A stretch of 13,650 nt of DNA from assembly GCA_001799195.1 (NCBI GenBank), contig MGSU01000082.1:1-13650 (forward strand), read 5' to 3'. The position numbers and the translations under genes were made by a program. The DNA is from Deltaproteobacteria bacterium RIFOXYA12_FULL_61_11. GTDB lineage: Bacteria > Bdellovibrionota_F > JAHFAK01 > YA12-FULL-61-11. This document shows, piece by piece, positions 5,952 to 13,605 of this stretch; within the stretch, counting starts at the first letter, position 1; each line of letters begins with the position of its first letter. The notes beneath the pieces were generated by a model, which saw only the letters and a program-made list of their open reading frames with translations, did not search any database and was not told the origin of the DNA.

Positions 5952-8285
5952 ATGAATATTACGAATATCGTAGCCCTATCCGCCGTCCCTCGATGGTGCC
6001 TCGGTTGCTCCTTGCTGCTGGGTGTGCTTCTCGCTTGTACCGAGGAGCAGAACAAGACCGGTTCTCTTGACGACACCTCCTCGGACCGACTCATCGACGA
6101 CCAGAGCACCGACGAGGCTAACCCTCTCGCGGATACCAGTACGGATGTCATAGGCGAGGAGAGCGAGGAACTTCAACCGGCAGAAAACAATAGTGAGGAA
6201 CCGTTACCCACGCCGAGTACCGATCCCTCGGACGACAATGAGTCTGAGCCCGAGAACAATCCCGACCCGAGCGCAGATGCCCTGACAAGATCCTTGCTGT
6301 TCCGACACACCACCCTCCGGACTCTTGGTCCGAGTACCATAGTGCTCTCCTTCACACTCTTCGATGGGAACGGCGATCCATTGCCCGACTTCGCTGCAGA
6401 GCAATTCATGGTCTCGGAAAACGAGAAAGCAGTGCCGATCACGGTAGCGCAACAAGCTATCATTAATAATGAAGGTAGATTTGGATTGTACACGATGTTG
6501 CTTCTCGACATGAGCGGTTCCCTGGTTCAAGCAGCCAACCTCGCCAAGCTCCGGGAGGCGGTGTCAACCTTTCTCGATACCACCGTCACCGACCAACGAG
6601 TAGCCATCTACCTGTTCGACGGTCGAGCTGATCTCCAGCGCGTGAGTGACTTCACCTCCAACCGCATCGCCCTCGGCCAAGCTCTCAACGCCACCTTGAC
6701 GGATGGGTATTCCATCGCCGATCAGTCAACGAATCTCTATGGAGCGATCATCTCCGGGCTCGAACTCCTCAACCAGCATGAAAACGGTGAGATCCTCGAG
6801 AAGGCCCTGGTTGTACTCACCGACAACACAGACCAAGCCGGTCGGCGCAGCCAGGAAGACCTTACCAATGCCCTGAGGCAGAGCGAACACCCCATTTTTT
6901 CCATCGGACTAGGTAATGAGGTGGCCGAAGCAGAGCTTCAACGTATCGGCAACGACGGTAAGAACTACCTCAAGGCCGTCACGATTGACAACCTAGCAGA
7001 AGTTTTCGACGAAGTGGCCGACCGGCTCCACACGATCACCCATAGCCATTACCTCCTGGCCTACTGTAGTCCCAAGCGCAACGGTTCCGGCAATCACGAG
7101 GTAACCTTGACAGCGCATCAAGGCGAGGCGCGAGGATCCATCAGCCAATCGTTCAGCGCTGACGGTTTCGAAGGAGGTTGCAACCCATTGACGCTCGCCG
7201 ACCTCGACGGCGATGGTTTTCCCAACATCCTCGAATTGGGCTATGGTTCTAATCTCCTCGATCGCAACAGTGGTCCCCCTGACCTCGACGGCGATACCAT
7301 CATCGACGAGCAGGACGAGGATCTCGATGGTGACGGTCAACCCAACTCCTTTGAAACCAACCACGGCAGCGACCCTTCTAACGGGGGAAGCAGGGTGCCC
7401 GACCTGGACGGCGATGGCCTCGCCGACGAAGAGGACGACGACCAAGACGGCGACGACGTCAGCGATGACCAGGACAACTGTCCCCTCCAAAGCTCTTCTT
7501 TCGACGCCGACCGGGACGGCTGCGACGACTATGGCCTGACCAATTCCTGGATCGGTATCTCTGGCGGGACGTTCCTGATGGGCAACGCGAACGGCCTCGG
7601 CAACGAACGTCCCGCGCATCGGGTGACACTCTCGGCCTATCGCATCTTGAGGTATGAGGTCACTGCCGGCGAATTCCGAGCGTGTATCGATGCCGGAGGG
7701 TGTAGCCCTGCAACCCGCGAAAACACTCGATGCACCTACGACCTCGAAGGCAAAGAAGGTCACCCCATCAACTGCCTGACCTGGAGCCAAGCTAGAGCCT
7801 ATTGTCAGTGGCTTGGAGGGGACCTCCCGACAGAGGCCCAGTGGGAGTACGCGGCCAGGGGAAACGATGGCCGGAGCTATCCCTGGGGCAACCTGATGGA
7901 GACGAACCGGGCGAATTTCTGGGACAGTTTCGACCCCTATGATTCGATGGACTTGCCCTACACGCAGTGCGGTGGGCCGACCACCACGGTCGGTTACTTC
8001 GACGGTTCGCTGCATGGCACCTATCGGACCCTCGACGGACGTTCTCCCTTCGGACTCCACGATCTGATCGGCAACGTCCGTGAATGGGTCCTCGATTGGT
8101 ACGACACGTATCCCGCCGATGCGCAGACCGATCCGTCCGGTCCTTCGACCGGAGCGACCAGGGGGATGCGTGGGGGAAGTTGGCATAGCGAACGCGCTAA
8201 CGTGTCCTCCGTGTCTCGCGTCGGAGGCGCCCCCGACACCGGGTACGACGATACCGGGATGCGCTGTACCGCCCCCATGAGATAA
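5952..8285 (+). CDS. lipoprotein with VWA, TSP3-like and catalytically degenerate FGE domains
   Basis: This 777-residue surface lipoprotein has a signal peptide ending in LLAC (Cys29) and an acidic, Asn/Pro/Ser-rich low-complexity linker (30-110). A von Willebrand A domain follows (about 175-370), with MIDAS residues DMSGS (Asp186, Ser188, Ser190), a Thr260 candidate, and Asp291 in LTDN. Residues 415-527 carry repeated DLDGDG/DQDGDD units like thrombospondin type 3 calcium-binding repeats. Residues 533-777 have the FGE-sulfatase/C-type-lectin-like fold: GGTFLMG, LPTEAQWEYAARG, GNVREWVLDWY and MRGGSWHS. True formylglycine-generating enzymes carry two Cys after GGS; the aligned positions here are Ser746 and Val751, so oxidase activity is not expected, and a binding or scaffold role is inferred. 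The ATG has no good ribosome binding site (only a weak CCAGAG), but the signal peptide begins immediately. It stands alone on its strand between minus-strand genes. Confidence 0.9.
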   Translation: MNITNIVALSAVPRWCLGCSLLLGVLLACTEEQNKTGSLDDTSSDRLIDDQSTDEANPLADTSTDVIGEESEELQPAENNSEEPLPTPSTDPSDDNESEPENNPDPSADALTRSLLFRHTTLRTLGPSTIVLSFTLFDGNGDPLPDFAAEQFMVSENEKAVPITVAQQAIINNEGRFGLYTMLLLDMSGSLVQAANLAKLREAVSTFLDTTVTDQRVAIYLFDGRADLQRVSDFTSNRIALGQALNATLTDGYSIADQSTNLYGAIISGLELLNQHENGEILEKALVVLTDNTDQAGRRSQEDLTNALRQSEHPIFSIGLGNEVAEAELQRIGNDGKNYLKAVTIDNLAEVFDEVADRLHTITHSHYLLAYCSPKRNGSGNHEVTLTAHQGEARGSISQSFSADGFEGGCNPLTLADLDGDGFPNILELGYGSNLLDRNSGPPDLDGDTIIDEQDEDLDGDGQPNSFETNHGSDPSNGGSRVPDLDGDGLADEEDDDQDGDDVSDDQDNCPLQSSSFDADRDGCDDYGLTNSWIGISGGTFLMGNANGLGNERPAHRVTLSAYRILRYEVTAGEFRACIDAGGCSPATRENTRCTYDLEGKEGHPINCLTWSQARAYCQWLGGDLPTEAQWEYAARGNDGRSYPWGNLMETNRANFWDSFDPYDSMDLPYTQCGGPTTTVGYFDGSLHGTYRTLDGRSPFGLHDLIGNVREWVLDWYDTYPADAQTDPSGPSTGATRGMRGGSWHSERANVSSVSRVGGAPDTGYDDTGMRCTAPMR

Positions 8286-8400
8286 TCGGTCGCTTCATAG
8301 TGCACACGCAGTGTGTCCATGTTGCAAACCTCTGGGGGCTCGCCGACCAGGCAAAGACCTCTGTCCTCTTGTGAAGGCAAAGGTTTACGGGTTCCTTGGA
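8286..8400. other. convergent spacer, mostly dispersed repeat
   Basis: The spacer separates the lipoprotein stop from the methyltransferase stop. It holds a small CACAC-GCA-GTGTG inverted repeat (8303-8315) and then the second copy of the 72-base repeat. No stem followed by a T-run is visible, so neither gene has an obvious intrinsic terminator here. Confidence 0.5.
8309..8380. repeat. dispersed repeat, copy 2 (convergent spacer)
   Basis: This is the gapless counterpart of 5619-5690 at a constant offset of 2690 bases, about 78% identical by hand count. Here the minus-strand ATGGAC leads only into the antisense of the lipoprotein gene, so this copy starts no recognisable gene. That argues the repeat is an element in its own right or a fossil gene start. 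Confidence 0.7.
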
Positions 8401-9132
8401 TCAGAGGATCGGGACCTTTCCCTGATCGGGGATTCCTTTCCTCCGCCACCACACGCCGGTGCATTCGGGGAACCTGGTACCGTCGACGGCCAAGAACTTC
8501 CTGGCCGTGTCGTCGCCGAAGAAGAAACGAAGCAGTTCTTCCCCGCGTTGTTTGCTGGGGAATTCGTAGTCCGTGCGTAGCCATGTACGCTTGAAATGAT
8601 ACCTCTCCTCGAGCAGGGCGAAATAGTCGGCCAGGCCCGGGGGAGGATCGAACGGGTTGGTGTGCCCCGTCCCCAAGGTCTCCAACACCACGGCAATACC
8701 ACCGGGCAGGAGGACCCGCAGCATTTCTTCCAAGGCCTGCTCGATCTGAGGCCTCCAAGCGGCCTCGTTCCACACGGTTTGGTGTCCGTAGGTCCATCCG
8801 GCAAGGGCAAGGTCAGCACTGGTATCGGGCACCGGCACCCGGATATTATCGGCTACGTTGAGCTCGCAGTTCTTGATCCCGAGCTGAGCGAGCGTATGCC
8901 GAGCCACCTCGACCATGGTGGGTTCGAGCTCGAACGCTTTGATAGAATGCACGTAAGGTGCGAGCAGTCTCGTCAACCGTCCCGTCCCCGCCCCGAATTC
9001 GATCACCTTCGCGCCCTCGAGAGGCCTCAGGGCTCGGAGGCAGGAGAGTACCGTACCATCGCGATCCTCCCAGCGAACCAGTTCATCATAGCGCTCTGGT
9101 TGCAACCTATAGATTTCTCTTGCGTCTGGCAT
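8401..9132 (-). CDS. class I SAM-dependent methyltransferase
   Basis: The 243-residue protein has the Rossmann methyltransferase fold. Motif I is VIEFGAGTGRLTRLL (43-57), the acidic end of strand 2 is AFELEP (66-71), and a post-motif segment DLALAGWTYGHQT lies at 107-119, with LLPGGIAVVLETLG at 141-154. A C-terminal cap (about 165-235) with many aromatic and basic residues may form the substrate pocket. The length is normal for small-molecule methyltransferases of the UbiE/Methyltransf_11 type; the substrate is unknown. A longer frame reaches 9195, but that would overlap the radical SAM gene by 59 bases. The ATG at 9132 lies 4 bases after the upstream stop, with a weak GGGGG site inside the preceding gene, and MPDAREIYRLQPERYDELV is a typical methyltransferase N-terminus. 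Tight coupling to the radical SAM gene suggests one pathway. Confidence 0.88.
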   Translation of the reverse strand: MPDAREIYRLQPERYDELVRWEDRDGTVLSCLRALRPLEGAKVIEFGAGTGRLTRLLAPYVHSIKAFELEPTMVEVARHTLAQLGIKNCELNVADNIRVPVPDTSADLALAGWTYGHQTVWNEAAWRPQIEQALEEMLRVLLPGGIAVVLETLGTGHTNPFDPPPGLADYFALLEERYHFKRTWLRTDYEFPSKQRGEELLRFFFGDDTARKFLAVDGTRFPECTGVWWRRKGIPDQGKVPIL

Positions 9133-9136
9133 GCGA

Positions 9137-10522
9137 TCAAGCCCCCAGGGCAACCTGCACGGGACGCCGCTGGCCCACCTCCAGGAGAGGTCCACGGAAG
9201 GTGAGATCGCCGAGGGGGTAGCCCTCGCGTTGGGCGGCTTCTTTTCTCAAGAGCAGGTTGATGAAGACATAGGCCTGGAACATGCGCCGGTTACCCGTGT
9301 TGGTCGGTTCGAGCAGACGTCCGGCGATGGAGGCGAGACTATAGAAGGCTTTACGCGCGGCCACGCAGCGTTCGGTGACCACCTCGGCCGGGAGGGACAG
9401 GGAGAAGGGCGCCATGCCGTACCGATAAGCGTCGTCGAGCCACCAACGAGGGAAGAGCAAGCGACCCTGGGCTTCAAGCCTCTTGTACAACGGAGTACCG
9501 GGAAAGGGAGTGAGGTGGTTGAAGGCCACCATGAAAATCCGCTGCTGCCGACAGAACTCGACCGTGCGTTCGAAGCTCTCCAGGGTATCGTGCTCGTAAC
9601 CGAAAACAAAGGTGGCGTAGAGCCGCAAATGGTGCCGGCGTAAACGTTCGAGCGCGGCCTCAAGCCCGTCGTCGGTATGGGCAAAGGTTTTCCCCATGGC
9701 CGCTAGGTTCCGCGGGTCGAGACTCTCGAACCCGATCAACACCCCTTGGCAGCCGCTCCGGTGCAGCAGCTCGAGCAATTCCTCGTCGCGGGTCATGGTG
9801 ATCGCGGCCTGCCCTACCCACTGCACACCGAGCGGTTCTATGGCGCGGCACAGTTCTTTGGTCCAAGCCGGAGTCGCGACGAGGTTATCGTCGACGAAGA
9901 AGAGGAGGGGTGGATTCTTTCCGAAAGAACGGATCTCTTCGACGATGGAGGCAACCTCGCGGCGACGGTGGGTCGAGGCGAAGAAGGTCTGAATGGCGCA
10001 GAAATCACAGCTCATCCGACAGCCACGGCTGGCCTCAAGCAACCGCAGGTCGAGGTAGTGTTTACCGGCAAAGATGCGCCGGTCCGGACGGACCGAACCA
10101 AGTGCAGGGCGCCGTTCCGCTTGGTAGCGACGGCACAGCCCCCCCGAGCGGAAATCCTCGAGCAACCGGGGCCACGTCTCCTCTGCCTCACCGAGGACTA
10201 TGGCCTCGGCATAACGCTGGACCTCGTCCGGGACCAGGGTTGCATGGAAACCGCCCATGACCACGGGGATGCCCCGGCGGCGGTATTCGGTGGCGATCTG
10301 ATAGGCTCGTTTCGCGGTATACGTCTCTACGCTGAGCGCGACGAGGTCGGTCGGGTCGTCGAAGGGGATGGGCTCCAAGCGGTCGTCGTGGAAGACCACC
10401 TCGATTCCGGAGGGGGTCAGAGCGGCGAGTTGAGCCGGCGGCAAGGCTTCCATCTGCCAGGACTTGATATAGTCCTTGCCCGGGATTCTGCCGATACAGG
10501 GATGAATGAGGGTTACTTTCAC
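9137..10522 (-). CDS. B12-binding-domain radical SAM protein
   Basis: The 461-residue protein has an N-terminal cobalamin-binding-like Rossmann domain (about 1-140; HDDRLEPIPFDDPTDLVALSV, VVMGGFHATLVPDE) without the DxHxxG motif, as is usual for this superfamily. The radical SAM barrel (about 155-370) carries the 4Fe-4S cysteines in SRGCRMSCDFC: Cys168, Cys172 and Cys175. Later barrel features are FFVDDNL, GFESLDPRNL and TPFPGTPLY. The C-terminal part (about 375-461) resembles the region often annotated DUF4070, which is also found in B12-radical SAM enzymes acting on lipids or natural products. Methylation or other radical chemistry on an unidentified substrate is expected. The start is GTG, supported by a strong GGAGGT. 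A methyltransferase gene follows 4 bases after its stop. Subfamily assignment is tentative. Confidence 0.9.
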   Translation of the reverse strand: MKVTLIHPCIGRIPGKDYIKSWQMEALPPAQLAALTPSGIEVVFHDDRLEPIPFDDPTDLVALSVETYTAKRAYQIATEYRRRGIPVVMGGFHATLVPDEVQRYAEAIVLGEAEETWPRLLEDFRSGGLCRRYQAERRPALGSVRPDRRIFAGKHYLDLRLLEASRGCRMSCDFCAIQTFFASTHRRREVASIVEEIRSFGKNPPLLFFVDDNLVATPAWTKELCRAIEPLGVQWVGQAAITMTRDEELLELLHRSGCQGVLIGFESLDPRNLAAMGKTFAHTDDGLEAALERLRRHHLRLYATFVFGYEHDTLESFERTVEFCRQQRIFMVAFNHLTPFPGTPLYKRLEAQGRLLFPRWWLDDAYRYGMAPFSLSLPAEVVTERCVAARKAFYSLASIAGRLLEPTNTGNRRMFQAYVFINLLLRKEAAQREGYPLGDLTFRGPLLEVGQRRPVQVALGA

Positions 10523-10720
10523 GCTGGACCTCCGATGCTGCTTGCCTAGCAGGGGACGTTTTTGCAGTCAACCACGATGCGTTCTTCCCACTCGCCCCCC
10601 CAAGACTGAAGGCATACCCGAGGCGAGAACAAGGTTGTTGCACTTTCAGCCGCGAGCAGGCATTATGGCGCTCCTCCGGGAGGACAGCGACCCCACCCGA
10701 GGGCGAGGAGGTTCGGCGCA
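10523..10720. promoter_or_regulatory. divergent promoter region between radical SAM gene and pilT
   Basis: Both operons must start here. On the minus strand TTGACT (10566-10571) and TAGGCA (10543-10548) are spaced by 17 bases, but the -10 match is poor and the leader would be very short, so this is weak. For pilT I found no convincing sigma-70 or sigma-54 pattern. The rest has no obvious repeat or small gene. Confidence 0.35.
10528..10533 (-). promoter_or_regulatory. ribosome binding site supporting a GTG start
   Basis: On the minus strand GGAGGT sits 5 bases before the GTG at 10522, a near-ideal arrangement that supports GTG as the start of the radical SAM gene. Confidence 0.75.
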
Positions 10721-11791
10721 ATGGCCAAGATCGACAGCCTTTTCAGGTTCATGGTCGAGCAGAAGGCCTCGGACATGCACCTCTCGTCCGGAGCCCCCCC
10801 CAAGCTTCGGGTCAGCGGCAGCGTGGTCTCGCTGGAAATCAAGGAACTGAGCAACGAAGAGTGCCGTTTCCTCCTCTACGAGATCATGCCCGACCGCATT
10901 CGCGAGCAATTCGAGGCGACCGGAGACGTGGACTTCGCCTACTCGATCAACGGATTGGCCCGGTTCCGAGCCAACGTCTTCCAACAGCATCGCGGCGTAG
11001 CAGCCGTGTTCCGGCGCATCCCGGAGAAGATCCTCTCGGTCCAGGACCTGGACCTGCCCAAGGCGATCCTGCAATTCACTGACCTGACCAAGGGCCTCGT
11101 GGTGGTCACCGGAGCCACGGGCAGCGGAAAATCCACCACCCTGGCGGCCCTGATCGACCACATCAACTCGACCCGCGAGGATCACCTCATCACCCTCGAG
11201 GACCCGATCGAGTTCGTCCACCAGAACAAACGTTGTCTGGTCAACCAGCGCGAGGTCCACCGCCACACCCAGTCTTTCGCCGCGGCCCTTCGAGCAGCCT
11301 TGCGCGAGGACCCGGACATCATCCTGGTCGGCGAGATGCGCGACCTGGAGACCATCGAGCTGGCCCTGACCGCGGCAGAGACAGGCCATTTGGTCTTCGG
11401 CACCCTCCACACCAACAGCGCGCCCAAGACCATAGAACGCATCATCAACGTATTTCCCCACGGTCAGCAGGAACAGATCCGCATGCTGCTCTCCGAGGGG
11501 CTCAAAGGAGTCATTGCGCAGAACCTTTTGCGCCGCACCGGCGGTGGCCGGGTCGCCGCGCTCGAGGTCATGGTCGGCACTCCCGCGGTGAACAACCTCA
11601 TCCGCGAGAACAAGGTCTTCATGATCAAATCCTCGATCCAGACCGGTAAGAGCCTGGGCATGCAGACCATGGATCAGTCGCTGCTCGACCTGGTGCAACG
11701 GCGTCTGGTGGCCGTGGAAGAGGCGATGCGCTTCGCCGAGGACAAGTCCATTTTCCGGGTCGAACGGCCCGGCCCGAAGGGGGCGAAATGA
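10721..11791 (+). CDS. pilT: type IV pilus retraction ATPase PilT
   Basis: This 356-residue hexameric ATPase drives pilus disassembly and retraction at the inner-membrane base, powering twitching motility. The N-terminal PAS-like domain (1-100; ASDMHLSSGAPPKLRVSG) is followed by the RecA-like core: Walker A GATGSGKST (131-139), Asp box ITLEDPIEFVH (157-167), Walker B DPDIILVGEMRD (197-208, catalytic Glu205), and His box TGHLVFGTLHTNSA (221-234). The C-terminal AVNNLIRENK (289-298) corresponds to the AIRNLIRE retraction motif, and GMQTMDQSL (313-321) is also typical. All catalytic residues are intact and the length is normal for PilT. A strong AGGAGG (10706-10711) lies 9 bases before the ATG. 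The stop overlaps the next start by four bases (ATGA). It diverges from the radical SAM gene. Confidence 0.95.
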   Translation: MAKIDSLFRFMVEQKASDMHLSSGAPPKLRVSGSVVSLEIKELSNEECRFLLYEIMPDRIREQFEATGDVDFAYSINGLARFRANVFQQHRGVAAVFRRIPEKILSVQDLDLPKAILQFTDLTKGLVVVTGATGSGKSTTLAALIDHINSTREDHLITLEDPIEFVHQNKRCLVNQREVHRHTQSFAAALRAALREDPDIILVGEMRDLETIELALTAAETGHLVFGTLHTNSAPKTIERIINVFPHGQQEQIRMLLSEGLKGVIAQNLLRRTGGGRVAALEVMVGTPAVNNLIRENKVFMIKSSIQTGKSLGMQTMDQSLLDLVQRRLVAVEEAMRFAEDKSIFRVERPGPKGAK

Positions 11792-13605
11792 CAGCCTTCG
11801 ACGCGGACCAGAGCAAGGATTTCCTGCAACGTCTGTTCGCTTCCTGCTTGCGGCAGGGCATCGACGCCTGCTCTTTCCGGCCCGAGGCTCCACTGGTGGT
11901 GCGACTCGGCGGCCAGGAGAGAGAGAACCCCAAGGTGCCCATCGACCAGGATACTTTTCGCGCCCTGGTACGTGAACTGACCAGCCAGGTCGAAGGTCCA
12001 CCACCGACCTCCTGGACCGAAATCCAAGACAAGACCTTCTCCTATTCCTTGGTGATCGAGGGCCGCGAACGGAATTTTACCGTACAGCCGAGCCTTACTG
12101 CGGGGCGTCCCACGCTGGTGGTGTTCCTCGCCGGCCAGGGAACAACTCCAGCCAAGGAAATGGCAAGCCCTCGCCCGGATGCCCTGGTGGTGCCGACCGA
12201 ACCTCCATCCGAAGCCTCGATGGACCCCACCGGTCCAGACGCGAAAAGCCCGTCCCAGCCCACTCCACCTCCCTCGGGTATCTCCTTCCAGGGGGAACTC
12301 GACCCGATCTTCACCGGAGCCGCGGGTTGCACCAACCCCGCGGAGTTCGACGACCCAGCTCTGGCCACGTGGTGGAACGACTTCTGCGAGACCCTGTCGG
12401 CCGTAAAGAACCCCAAACCCAAGGATTTGGTACTCAACCCGAACAAGCCTCACCCCTATGTCACCGTGGTTGGGGGTATGCTCCCGGTCCGGTCGGTCAA
12501 GCTCGAGCAAGAACGTAAGATCACCGAACGGCTCGCACGGCTGATGCTCGCGGCTTCGAAGAACCCCGAGGCCCAACTGGCCTTCGAGCGGCAGGGGGTC
12601 CCCTCCTTCGAATCGGACATCGCGTATCGCACGGGGTCAGGTCGGCGTTATCGCGTCAACCTGGCCGATTGTTTCGACGGGCTTTCAGAACACGGCCTGC
12701 ATGTGACCATGCGGGTGTTGGCCGAGGAACCGCTGACCGTGGACCAGCTCGGGTTGCCCAAGGTGGTGGTCGACACCGTGGCTTCCCTGCGCATGGGCCT
12801 GGTGTTGATCAACGGAGTCACCGGCAGCGGCAAGTCCACCACCATGGCCGCCCTGCTCGACTACCTGCTCAAGACCAAAAGCATCAACCTCTTGACCATC
12901 GAAAATCCGATCGAGGTCGTATTCCCGGCGCAGCGTTACCCCAACAGCGTGGTCCTGCAACGCGAGGTCGGGATGCACACCGTGAATGCGCAAACGGCCA
13001 TGCGCAGCGCGGTGCGCCAGACCCTCAACGTGGCCATGGTCGGAGAGATCCGCAATGCCTCTGACATGTCCTTGGCCTTCGACCTTGCCATCAGCGGCCA
13101 CCTCATCCTGGCGACCCTGCACGCCAACACCATCGCCGAGAGTGTGACCCGCATCGTCGAGATGTATCCGCCCAGCGACGAGAAAAAGGTCCGAGAGGTG
13201 CTCGCCACCCAGTACAAACTCGGCCTAGCGCAGATCCTGGTCACCGGGAAACCGAAACCCGTCGAACTCGTGTTGGAAATCATGCGCATGAACGCTGAGG
13301 TCCAGGCCCTGATCCTGGGCCACCAGGATCAGGATCGTCAGCTCAGCATGCGCGAATTGCTCGAAGCGTATTCCGAGGTCCAGGGCAGTAAGTCCCTCGA
13401 CCAGGCCCTGGTCGAACTCTATAACCAGGAGCGCATCGACGAGGATACCCTGATGTTCAACTCGCCCGATCCGGATGGCCTGGTGCTCCGTCAGAACAAG
13501 CTGGGTCTCTCCTTGTCGAAACGCTGGGATCCGACCGGAGCCCTGGTCGAAGCGGCCCTCGACCGCACCTTCAAGCTGGTCTCCAGCGAAGGAGAGCAGA
13601 AGTGA
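11788..13605 (+). CDS. PilT-like ATPase paralogue with duplicated N-terminal domain
   Basis: At 605 residues this is much longer than PilT or PilU (about 350-380). Residues 10-115 look like a degenerate copy of the PilT N-terminal domain (GIDACSFRPEAPLVVRLGG; FSYSLVIEGRERNFTVQ). A Pro/Ser/Thr linker (about 119-165) follows, then a second copy of that domain (about 205-320; KPKDLVLNPNKPHPYVTVVGG) and the RecA core (about 325-500). Walker A GVTGSGKST (343-351), catalytic Glu420 and His-box TLHANT (443-448) are kept. However, the Asp box is IENPIE instead of LEDPIE (Asn373), Walker B entry is TLN instead of DPD (412-414), and MRD becomes IRN (Asn423). The tail (510-605) retains a SLDQALVELYNQERI segment comparable to the PilT C-terminus. 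Its ATG overlaps the pilT stop (ATGA), implying translational coupling. A PilU-like accessory or modulator of retraction is inferred. Confidence 0.88.
   Translation: MTAFDADQSKDFLQRLFASCLRQGIDACSFRPEAPLVVRLGGQERENPKVPIDQDTFRALVRELTSQVEGPPPTSWTEIQDKTFSYSLVIEGRERNFTVQPSLTAGRPTLVVFLAGQGTTPAKEMASPRPDALVVPTEPPSEASMDPTGPDAKSPSQPTPPPSGISFQGELDPIFTGAAGCTNPAEFDDPALATWWNDFCETLSAVKNPKPKDLVLNPNKPHPYVTVVGGMLPVRSVKLEQERKITERLARLMLAASKNPEAQLAFERQGVPSFESDIAYRTGSGRRYRVNLADCFDGLSEHGLHVTMRVLAEEPLTVDQLGLPKVVVDTVASLRMGLVLINGVTGSGKSTTMAALLDYLLKTKSINLLTIENPIEVVFPAQRYPNSVVLQREVGMHTVNAQTAMRSAVRQTLNVAMVGEIRNASDMSLAFDLAISGHLILATLHANTIAESVTRIVEMYPPSDEKKVREVLATQYKLGLAQILVTGKPKPVELVLEIMRMNAEVQALILGHQDQDRQLSMRELLEAYSEVQGSKSLDQALVELYNQERIDEDTLMFNSPDPDGLVLRQNKLGLSLSKRWDPTGALVEAALDRTFKLVSSEGEQK
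13591..13596 (+). promoter_or_regulatory. ribosome binding site of the next gene
   Basis: GGAGAG lies 5 bases before the GTG at 13602, which itself overlaps the TGA of the preceding gene. The arrangement supports a real start at the window edge. Confidence 0.6.

Noticed and set aside
7201-7520. GACCTCGACGGCGAT-like repeated DNA as a tandem repeat or CRISPR array
   Set aside because: The recurrences are irregularly spaced and in frame, and are explained by the DLDGDG calcium-binding repeats of the protein.
6993-8186. A 397-codon minus-strand open frame opposite the VWA/FGE lipoprotein
   Set aside because: Val/Gly/Arg-rich shadow composition with no motifs; the plus strand encodes clear TSP3 and FGE sequences.
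10646-12004. A 452-codon minus-strand open frame opposite pilT
   Set aside because: It mirrors pilT codons, shows no domain or good ribosome binding site, and pilT has every catalytic motif intact.
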